NCBI GenBank assembly: GCA_015680685.1
Contig: MNCI01035006.1
Location: 644,519-708,518 of the forward strand
DNA: 64,000 bases
Direction of reading: 5' to 3'
From: Gnetum montanum
Lineage: Eukaryota; Streptophyta; Gnetopsida; Gnetales; Gnetaceae
The position numbers and the translations under genes were made by a program. The notes beneath the pieces were generated by a model. That model made no database searches. It saw only the letters and a list, made by a program, of their open reading frames with translations, and was not told the DNA's origin. This document shows positions 55,040 through 64,000 of the stretch, piece after piece. Position 1 is the stretch's first letter; each line of letters begins with the position of its first letter.

Positions 55040-55533
55040 ATCATTTATTGGATCAAAGTTGGCCACCTTCCCAAGAAATTCTATGATCCTGGGAGTCCTT
55101 TGATATACTTAAAAATCACTAGAAATGTGTTGTGCAAGGCTCTTTTGGATTCAGGTTTTGGTGTCAACTTAATTCCTCAAGAAATGTACAAGGCTTGAAA
55201 CCTACCTCCATTGAAAAAGAGCAACATCCATCTGACCAGTCTATCACTATCCCGTTGGGACTAGTGGAGGACATTGTTACCATTGTTTGTGGATGGTTGT
55301 ACCTAGCTGATTTCCTAATGATTCAGGTGAACAATGGTAAGGGGGACTTCCCAATCATAATAGGAAGAGCATGGCTAAGCATATTTGATGCATGCTTAGG
55401 AATCTATGATCTTTCCCTAGAAATATCAAAGAAAAATACATTCAAAAAGATTGAGAAGAAGAAAGTTCCATGCATTACATATAGTGACATAGGCTGTAAT
55501 GCATGCAGAGGTCATGGTTTGTGCAAAGTTTAG
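55040..55533 (+). pseudogene. Retropepsin-like protease of element A (frameshifted)
   Basis: ALLDSGFGVNLIPQEMY (55,140-55,192) is the catalytic loop with an intact DSG. After a frameshift near 55,195 the second half continues with ITIPLGLVEDI and FPIIIGRAWL, the conserved (I/L)(I/L)GR segment. This is standard Ty3/gypsy protease order between gag and RT. Confidence 0.78.
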
Positions 55534-55804
55534 CATTGCCTGCATGCAATCAGTGTGCACAAGTGATTAACATACAAAGATGCATGTATGCAACAACCAC
55601 ACGATAAGAAGACACCCAGTGGCTGATAGCTAATCAAGAAAGTAGTTCACTCATATGCATGAAACTAAAGGTTTGACTTGTGCTTACATTGATAGCATAG
55701 ATGCATTAGATCAAGTCCACCGCCAACATTCAAGTCTTAACCTTGAAAATATCAACTGGGGGAAGTTGGAAATCCCTGAGGAATTTAAGTAGGAGCCCCT
55801 CGAC

Positions 55805-57268
55805 TTGAAACCATTGCCCATTAGTATGGAATACACGTTACTTAAAAATGGAAAACTAGTAATTATCAACGCTAAGCTTGCTTCTCAACAGAAAGAAGAA
55901 TTATTGAAGGTAATAAATAAATGGCCAAAAGCCTTCACTTGGTTATATCCTGAATTAACTATAATAGATCCCAGGATATGCCAACATAGAATTTACATTG
56001 ACCCCTCCATGAAGCCTCAAAGACAACCACAGAGGTGATTGAACCCTAAGATGAAGAAAGTAGTTAAGGAAGAAATCAAATAGCTTCTCAAGGTTGGGTT
56101 CATATACCCCATTACTAATAGTGAATGGGTTAGCCTCTTAGTTATTGTGCCTAAAAAGGGAGGCAAATGGAGGGTGTGCATAGATTTTAAGCTACTAAAT
56201 ATGGAAACATTCAAAGATCGCTTTCCATTGCCATTTGTCAACCAAGTCTTAGACACCATCGTAGGGCATCACTATTATAGGTTTCTGGATGGATATAGCA
56301 GATATAACCAAATACAAATAGCCCTAGAAGACCAAGCCAAAACTACGTTTACTAGTCCTTAGGGAATGTTTGCATACAAATAGATGTCATTTGGCTTGTG
56401 CAATACCCTTGAAACATTTCAATGACTAGTTCTAAGCATATTCCAATAGCAGATAGGGAATGGCATGGAGGTCTTTATGGACAACTTCTCCACTTATGGA
56501 GCAAACTTTGATCAAGCCTTGGACTGGTTGGAGTAAGTGTTAAAAAGATGTGTAGAAACCAATTTGAGGCTCAGCTACTAGAAGAGCCATTTGATGGTCC
56601 AAGAAGGCATAGTACTAGGGCACAAAATCTCATACAAAGGGATAGAGGTAGATCCTAAGAAAATCAAATTTATCCAAGGAATTCCCTATTAATTGAAAAC
56701 TGTCAAAGATATTTGGTTCTTCCTTGGACATATTGGCTACTATAGGATATTTATTGAGAACTTTTCAAAGGTTGACAAACCATTGGTGGAATTAATGACA
56801 AAGGACATACCTTTTGGGTGGACTAGGGAATGCGAATTAGCTTTCCAAACTCTGAAACAGAAGCCAGTAGAAACATCCATTCTATAAGCTCCTGATTGGT
56901 CCAGACCATTCCATATCATGATTGATGTGTCGAACTATGCTTTAGGAGTTGTACTTACAAAGTTCGATGGCTAGAAGCATCCTTATTACATCCATTGTGC
57001 AAGTAGAAGTATCGTTGGTGCACAACTTAACTACACTACCATAGAGAAGGAATTAATGGCTATAGTGTTTGCACTAGAAACGTTTAGACACTATGTATTA
57101 GGATATAAAGTATATATACATATAGATCATAGTGTAATCCGATTACTCATGAATAAGGCAATGGTAAGCCCTCATATCATACGATGGCTTGTAATCTTAC
57201 GAGAGTTCGATTTAACGATGATCGATCACAAGGGCACCGAGAATGTAGTTGCTGATCATTTATCTTAG
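55805..57268 (+). pseudogene. RT and RNase H of element A (broken)
   Basis: RT motifs: AFTWLYPEL, LLKVGFIYPI, VPKKGGKWRVCIDF, HHYYRFLDGYSRYNQIQIA, MSFGLCN and FMDNFSTYG, where the family has FMDDFSVYG, so the second catalytic Asp is Asn. Connection: FLGHIGYYRIFIENFSK. RNase H: IDVSNYALGVVL, EKELMAIVFALETFRHYVLG, HIDHSVIRLL and VADHLS. About ten in-frame stops, many TAG, lie between 56,035 and 56,975. Confidence 0.85.
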
Positions 57269-57469
57269 TTGTGATGGGACAACAAAGAGAATGAGTATTC
57301 AATTTATGATCATTTCCCTGATGAATTCCTCTTTGCTAGTGTAGTGAATAATCAATCACCCATGGAGACAAACTGGTATAGTAGCATTCTTACCTATCTC
57401 CTCACCCAACAAACACCATAAGAATTAAACCTTAAGAAGAAAGAATAGTTTCTTCACTAAGCCAAGTAC

Positions 57470-58607
57470 TTTATGAAGATCAATGGGAAACTTTACAAAG
57501 TGTATTTTGATGGTTTGGTTCTATGGTGTGTTCCTGATATAGATCAACTACGAGTTCTCCAAAACACTCATGAGAGTCCTTATGGGGTCATTACACTGGA
57601 AGATGAACGACCATCAAGATCCTACTTGCAGGATATTATTGGCTTACATTATTTCAGGATGCCCATCATTTCATCCAATCTTGTGAGCACTGTCAATGTG
57701 ATGGGGGAATGATTGCTGGAATGGAGGATCTGCAATAATGGATTCAACCATTAGAACCATTTGACATTTGGGGAATTTATTTTATGGGGCTGATTACACC
57801 AATCTCCAATGGAAAATATTATATTATTTTTGCCATTGATTTTCTAACAAAATGGGCCAAAGCAGCTACTGTTAAAGATTGTACATCATCTACAGCTACA
57901 TGATTTATTCAACAAAAAATCATAAATAGGTTTTGTGTGCAGTGTGCAGTTATTTTAGAAAATGGCACACACTTCACAGGTGCAACTTTTTAGAAATTTA
58001 TGCAATGCTTAGGGGTTGAGCATAAATTAACTACACCATACCACCTCCATGCGAACGGTCAAGTAGAATTCACCAACAGGGAGATTACGAAGATATTGAT
58101 AAGAACCATTAGCAAGTTTAGGTGAGACTAGAGCACTAAACTAAATGATGCTCTTTGGGCATGCTATTCCACATGGAAAATCCCTATAGGCTACTCTCCC
58201 TATGAGTTAGTGTACGGTGAATTACCAATGCTTCCCATTCAAACTGAGCTCCGTACACTATCCACAACATGTGACCTCAACCTTGACCTTGATCTAGCAC
58301 TGAAATAATGGTTAGTAACCCTTGACTTAATAGATGAAAACTAATTAGTTGCCCTATCATCTAACAAATTGCACAAGGCCTTCAATAAACAATGTCATGA
58401 CCTAAGAATTAGGAAAGTTAAATATCAGCTAAGAGATAAGGTTCTCTACTGGAATCCCACACATGTGCCATAATGTACTAAATTTCAAACACTGTGGGAA
58501 GGACCTTATATTATTTATGCAACTTTTCCTTCAGGGGCGATGATAATATAGAAACCTAAGAGCCTAGATAAGAAACTTTTGGTTAATGTGCAACAAACCA
58601 AACCTTT
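57470..58607 (+). pseudogene. Integrase of element A (broken)
   Basis: The zinc-finger remnant HESPYG is followed, after frameshifts near 57,580 and 57,660, by SCEHCQC. The catalytic core reads FDIWGIYFMGLI (first Asp to Tyr), ILENGTHFTG (Asp to Glu) and HANGQVEFTNREI (Glu kept). C-terminal sequence (LWEGPYIIYATFPSGA) ends near 58,607. Two of the three DDE residues are changed. Confidence 0.82.
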
Positions 58608-60510
58608 CTAGGAGCTTAGGACAACCAGTACAAATGCTACCTCTCTTGATGGACAACCCTGCTCACTGTTTCAGATCTTCTCCTTCCAACTTAGTCATGG
58701 GGGAGATGGCCACCTATGCTAACCATTCTAGGCCCTCAGTTCTTTTTAAATTTTTGTTTCACACGTTTTTTTTACACATTCTTTCAACTTTTCTTATTTT
58801 TTTACACCAACATTCATGTTTTTACTATTTCTTTATTTGCTTGATTTACTTTTATTCATCATCTAATAAGTGCTCATGATGGTGGATTGAATTATATCAT
58901 ATATGGTTCTTTTGGTAAAATAGGCAATGAGTGCACACCATCCACTCATCCATACAACTCTATGGTCTCCTTTGGCTTCGAATTGTACAATCCTCTTTTT
59001 CTAAGTAAACTTGTTAATGTGTTGGTGGTTGGGTAGTTTTCAAACCAAGGAAAGACTCAAAGGATGAAAAGGGTGTGACTTCAAGGGGATTCGATGCATT
59101 GATTCTACCCATTCTCTTGGGTGCTTGGATGCTTTTTCTTGGGTTTTCCGCCATTTTGACATTGTTCAAATATTAGGAAGTTGAGTGAATAAAAATAAGT
59201 GTTTGAATGATGTGGTTCTCACACATAAACATAAAAAAAAATAGAAAAAGGTGAGAATTCAAAGCATACCCCTTAGACATAATAAACCAATATGGGCTAC
59301 AAGTGCTGGTTATGGTACTAGAAAGACATGTTATCCATGCCTGAAGGTTCCCTCTAACTAAGGCCCTTTCTCACTTCCTACTTCTCCATCTCACTCTCCG
59401 TGGGATGGTGGTCACTCTTTGTGGAAGAATTCTTATTGCCTCAAGAGGATGGATTAGCCAAGTCTATTGACCAAGTTTATTGATGTGGTTGGTTTGAGTC
59501 TAGATTTGGGATGAGTTCTACTCAGTTATTTTAACTATGAAATATACAAGGGGCTTTACAAAACCTTGGTCTTGGGATTCCATTCCATTCTCTCCTCTTC
59601 ATCTTTTTTCCCATTTTCCATCTCATTGTTGATTTTATCATTAGTCTATTCTAGGTTGATGCATTATTTTTCTTTGGTGAATTCTTATGAGTAATTTTTT
59701 AACTCTTGCTTCCAAATGACATTCCTAGAGCCTACAGACTTTTTGGTTTATGGGTTTGTCAGGGTATAAAGGGAATGAGCCTACTTTGGGGAGGATCCAC
59801 TAGCATTTCTTTTTGGTGCAATTATTAACTTATTTCCCTTAAACATTTTCTGCAATAAATCATATCTTGTTTCATCCCCATCCATGACATCCATTTTATT
59901 GGCATTGTTGTTGATATTTTTCATCTTTCTTATTCCTCATATTTTTTATTTTTTTTCATTTTACTAATTGCCTAACCCCTACACCTTAGGTTGTTGCCAA
60001 TGATAAATCTTTGAACTAGTTCTTGCCATAACCACAACTCAGCCAATGTGCTTCATATCGAGGCAAGGTATCAACTGCATTGTGGATTATCTATCCTTGC
60101 TCATTTGTGACTGTGTTGTGTGTGAAGATGGTGATCATACAAACAATGGGTTGGGCTTGGAGGAAGCACTTAGGATGGACTAGAACTAGAGCATTTATGA
60201 AAGGAGCAAGTTTGGTGGCATGATTATGGATAAACAATGGAAGGTGCAATTTTGGCATTAGCGGCAACATGCTCCATCTTCTTTCTCTCTCTCTTTTTCT
60301 CTTTAAGCTACCAAATAAAAGTTTGAATATCATTTATATACAAGTGTTCACCACAATGGTCATGACCACTAATGTTGTAATATGTTTGTTGATCCTTTCA
60401 CTGGGCATGTTGAGTTTTTCATCCTATTCCACCGTCAATTGTCAATTAGTCAATAATCTCATACCTTCCCAATATTTTGTAAGGAACTCAAGGATGAGTT
60501 TTCATTTAGT
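58608..60510 (+). other. Internal 3' region of element A, no ORF seen
   Basis: In Athila elements an envelope-like ORF may lie here, but I see only short frames and low-complexity T-rich sequence. It is either lost or never present. Confidence 0.55.
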
Positions 60511-60520
60511 CGTGGGGGTA
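60511..60520 (+). promoter_or_regulatory. Polypurine tract of element A
   Basis: CGTGGGGGTA ends directly at the TG of the 3' LTR; short G-rich tracts of this kind prime plus-strand synthesis in this family. Confidence 0.65.
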
Positions 60521-61586
60521 TGATGAGAGCAGTTACTCTAGTAGTTATTCTAATTATTAGAGTAGTTACTCTAGCGGTTACTCTAGCAGTTACTCTAATT
60601 ATTATAGTGGTTACTCTAGCAGTTATTTTAATATTAGAGTAGTTACTGTAGCAGTTACTTTAGCAGGTATTCTAATTATTAGAGTGGTTACTCTAGCGGT
60701 TACTCTAGCAGTTATTCTAGTTATTAGAGTTCTTATTCCAGCGGTTACTTTAGCAGTTATTCTAATTATTAGAGTGGTTACTCTAATTATTAAAGTAGTT
60801 GCTTCCAAGTCTATAAATACAGTGCCCAGGCACACAATTGGGAAGAAGTCTTTTAGCAGTCAAGTAGCAAAACTCTCATAGTCTGTTTGAAAGTTAGAGT
60901 ATTTTCCAAGTGCCCGTAGTAGGAGGTCTAAGTATGGATGGATCTTTATTCAATCATTGTGTACCTAAGCACACCGTGTGTACAACAATAAAGAAAAGCT
61001 CTTTGATTCATCCTTGTAGCACTTGAGATTTGTTTTCTTGCGCATTTGTTTTATTTTATTTTCTTATGCATTTATTTTATTTTATTTTATTTTATGCACT
61101 TTACATTTTTGTTATTAGCACAATAATTCATTTTGATCAATTAAGAAAATAGTTGAATTACACAAGCATGACCACTTCGAGCATGCGTGTAATGCTTGGT
61201 AACTTAGTAACAATTAGCATTTGGTAATCCCAGTAGTGTTGCACTAGTTCAGTATGTGTACAACAAGTGGGAATGGATGCTAGTTTTAGGATTAGTTAGA
61301 AGTTAGTTAATGAGTGATTAAGTTAGGATTAGTTAGAAGTTAGTTACCTCTCTCCTTCCCTACTAGCGCAGGACATAAAAACATAAAAGCTATAAAAGTC
61401 ATATGCCTCAAGCTTACTTAACCATACAATCATGACATACAGGTAAGCTTAGGAAGATAATGATCAACCAATGTATCCTTGTTCCACAAGGGTGAATAAG
61501 CACTTAGTCCTTGGAATTCGACCCGATCATGTGTGAAACACTCATATTCGTATGGTTGAGCATAAGGGGTACCTTGGTGCTCATCA
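60521..61586 (+). repeat. 3' LTR of element A
   Basis: Starts TGATGAGAGC and ends CTCATCA. TATAAATA is at 60,812-60,819 and AATAAA at 60,987-60,992. It is about 60 bp longer than the 5' LTR, mainly through one to two extra U3 repeat units. Confidence 0.9.
60529..60800 (+). repeat. U3 tandem repeat with palindromes (3' LTR of A)
   Basis: Same GTTACTCTAGCR and CTAATTATTAG units as in the 5' LTR, but a longer array with more copies, so repeat number has changed since insertion. Confidence 0.85.
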
Positions 61587-61722
61587 CTTGACAAAAAAAT
61601 TAAACACCATTACAAAAATGGTGGTAGGAATCCTCTAGCTACTGAAGACAAGGTGAAGATCAGATAATGCTAGGAGATGAGGGCTCTTGGGATGCTAAAG
61701 AACCTTTGTTAGGACCCAAAAC

Positions 61723-63649
61723 TCATGGTGATGGTGATGGTTGAGGCTGTCCTACTGTGGCTATTGCTTCAAGAGTTAGATGAAAAACATTCATCAATGC
61801 TTTAATTTTCTCCTCCTTACTCCATGGATCATACATAGTCCACATAGCTTTGCTAATGTGGGCTGGTACGAGGATGTTCCATAGGTAGGACATTACTAGG
61901 AACAACTTCTTGACATTATTAAATAACACTGCAAACTATTTTCATTCTATATCAAATGTCTTGATTAGGATTTGCAGTTTGTGATTGTTATTCATTTGTC
62001 TAGCTAGGTCCTTAGCAACTTTGATAGCCAATTGATTTTTTTTAGTAGTGGCTGCATCTAGTTGGGCATTGGCAATAAGGAGCTTGTAATTTTTCTCTAG
62101 CAGCTTTTATTGGATAGTAGTGATCTCATCAAAGAGATTAAAGATCTCTAGAAGTAGTTGCCTAGTTCCCACCAGTTGATCTAACACCTTCGCATGTTAG
62201 GCTATACTTAGTTGGCCATTGGCTATTTTTGTGGAAGCTTGCACATCTTTCAAGGTATCTATGTTGTACATGGCTACCATAGGAGTATTCAATGCCTTGG
62301 CCACCTTGCCTACCATCACTTTCATTGCTATTTCTTATCCATGGTGTTGCATCACTAGGATAGTCACTCCCTCACCTTCCTCTAGGTGCACTAAGAAAGT
62401 TGCAACATTTCCAAAGAATTTAAGGAATTCTTATTTTCTAAGGATGGACATTGTGACCTATTGGGCACTTGTATTTGTTCTCATAGGCACCTACATGCAT
62501 TATGTAGAAAATAGTAGGGTGGTCTCTTCTAGCTAGTTGATTGTTTTAGTAACTTCATTGAGGTGGCTCAACATTGGCTAGTAGACTAATGACTCCCGAC
62601 CACTTGCCTCACCTTGTTGTTATTAAAGTAGTTGTTTGCAAAGTTTTCTCATTCATTCAATAGGTACATGGGCCTCTAGTGTAGTCTCAGTGGTAGGTGG
62701 TGATGGTGGCTACTCCTCTTCCAGTAGCTTGGGAGTTGCTTTATCCTTCATCGTCTCCTAAAAGGATGTGGCAGGAGCATGGCAGAGCATGTCATAGAAT
62801 AATGGACTATGCCTTTCCTTTGGCAAATTTTTTGGATTAGGCATAGGAAGGAGAGTATCTTCCTCCCTAGTTTTCCTTGAAGTACTTTTTGATTTCAAGG
62901 TAGATTAGTTGAGGAAGGTTGAGGAGGGACTTGCCACTTAGAGTGTCACATCGATGGGTGAAGAAGGTAGTCACCTTGCTGGGTCTCATTGTAGGATTTA
63001 GGTAATATGTCATTATCTTGAACTAGGCTTGTTTTGCCTTAGTGAGTGCATCGTACTCCTTATGGTCCACCCCATATCACCATTCGATCCATTCTTTCTT
63101 TGCATTAGGATCTACTTGAGTAAAGATCTCTACAAGTGTTGCCCCCTTATTGGGCAATTCAAGGGCCTTCATAATGGCTTGAAAAAAATAAGAGATAATT
63201 ATGTCCTTGATCTTGATGGTTTCATCTCCCTGTTAGTTGTTCCAAAAGAGGTGTGTCTCTTCCATGTACAATTATCCACTATATGAGAGAACCTGTAGTT
63301 GAGGTTGGACTTCCTCAAGTGTCAAGTCTAAGAAGGGACCAAACTTTTATTTTTAGAGAACTAAACCTTGAACCTCCTTGGAATGAGCTCATTCAAGGTA
63401 GGCCTTATTCAATGTGACTTCAAGGGTAAGCCTTGGCCTTGGTGCTTCATCTTGCTATGACTAAATAGTTTATGCTATGAAAATTTGATGAATAGACTCC
63501 ACTTTGGGCTCTTCTTGAAGAGGTCTTGTTACATGGGTTTCGATCTCTTATTTTTGGGGCTATTGTGGCTTCTGGTCCATTCCTTTTCTTGGTCACTTCT
63601 CCCTCAGTTGGAATGATCCTTCAACTTGTGGTCCCCTCTTTGGTACCAT
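61723..63649 (-). pseudogene. Decayed minus-strand ORF, possibly plant transposon-associated protein
   Basis: A frame beginning MVPKRGPQVEG at 63,649 can be followed for about 1.9 kb through many stops and some frame changes. Readable parts are MKALELPNKGATLVEIFTQ, LNPTMRPSKVTTFFTHRCD then LSGKSLLNLPQLIYLEIKKY (62,905-63,020), and near 62,280-61,930 KVMVGKVAKALNTPMVAMY and a helix-rich segment (LLEKNYKLLIANAQLDAA). It ends QPQPSPSP at 61,723. The 'PTxxxSxVT...GKxxxxxxxIxxEI' pattern recalls plant retrotransposon-associated domains, and the start resembles that of the antisense genes in B and C. Family not established. Confidence 0.45.
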
Positions 63650-64000
63650 CTATAACCATAAACATAACCAAGGATTAGTGATTAATGTGTAACCCCTACT
63701 TCTCTTTGATATATTTCTCCTTTTAGGTAAGTTACACTTAGGTTAGTTGTGATTATGCTAGATTGATTATTTTATACATTTAGCTACCTAAGTTTGTTGA
63801 TGAGGTTTAACATCATGAAGAAGAGAAATTTACCATTATTTTATTAGTTAAAACTTGGGGAGCTAGAAAAAATTTTGAAAGATTTTCTATCATAAACCAT
63901 AGGTTTGTGCCTTCCATGGTGTAAAGCTCACCTCTGGTGGCTAAAGGGTCAAAGAATGAGATGAATTAGAGAAGGGGTTTGCAAGTTATGATTCTTGGTA
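63650..64000. other. AT-rich window end, no gene seen
   Basis: No coding signal or repeat recognised. Confidence 0.5.

Larger units (their letters stand above)
51404..61586 (+). mobile_element. Decayed full-length Athila-like Ty3/gypsy element A (10.2 kb)
   Basis: LTRs of about 1.0 kb start TGATGAGAG; the 3' copy ends CTCATCA. Between them: PBS, gag, protease, RT/RNase H, integrase, about 1.9 kb without ORF and a polypurine tract. FPDEFLFA after RNase H, VADHLS and the PBS are typical of Athila-type elements. The pentamers next to the LTRs, GTTGA and CTTGA, differ by one base. Stops are dense throughout. Confidence 0.85.

Overview
This is a plant nuclear window made almost entirely of decayed retrotransposons. 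I see no host gene, tRNA, rRNA or CRISPR array. The evidence is plant LINE coding remains, two Ty3/gypsy lineages typical of plants (Athila-like and Tat/Ogre-like, the latter with a second archaeal-type RNase H domain), long LTR pairs, and AT-rich spacers full of scattered stops. The size and age of the elements suggest a large, slowly purged seed-plant genome. A gymnosperm would fit, but nothing here proves it.

Layout. 1-2.3 kb: 5' part of an L1-type LINE on the minus strand. 3.9-8.1 kb: a gag-only Athila-like element on the minus strand. 10,156-29,034: giant Tat/Ogre-like element B (18.9 kb, plus strand). 32,258-49,521: a second, diverged giant element C of the same architecture (17.3 kb, plus strand). 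50.4-51.2 kb: a solo LTR related to the left Athila-like element. 51,404-61,586: a complete but decayed Athila-like element A (10.2 kb, plus strand). 61.7-63.65 kb: a decayed minus-strand ORF that recalls plant transposon-associated proteins. Gene-free AT-rich spacers lie between these.

Elements B and C hold the main interest. Both run LTR - PBS - gag-protease - about 6 kb spacer - RT/RNase H/archaeal RNase H/integrase - 3' region - LTR. The spacer between protease and RT carries a multi-exon gene on the opposite strand. Exon sizes, two intron phases and protein sequence are recognisably conserved between B and C although the elements are diverged. Its largest exon is 1048 bp in B and 1050 bp in C.

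In both elements, tandem arrays of a small motif sit at three matching places: after protease, before RT and after integrase. The motif is a 4-6 bp inverted repeat around a 6-nt loop, followed by a core close to TAAACTRGCA. The stem sequences differ from copy to copy but stay complementary, which is evidence for a selected hairpin or a palindromic binding site. The RT frame starts directly after a strong 3' splice-site sequence in both elements, so the spacer may be spliced out of the sense transcript, as the intron of Ogre elements is. A removable sense intron that hosts its own spliced antisense gene, bracketed by covarying hairpin arrays, is the system here that I do not recognise as described.

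All coding regions carry stops or frameshifts, so these are fossils. Exact lineage names, LTR identities and the plant species cannot be settled by eye.
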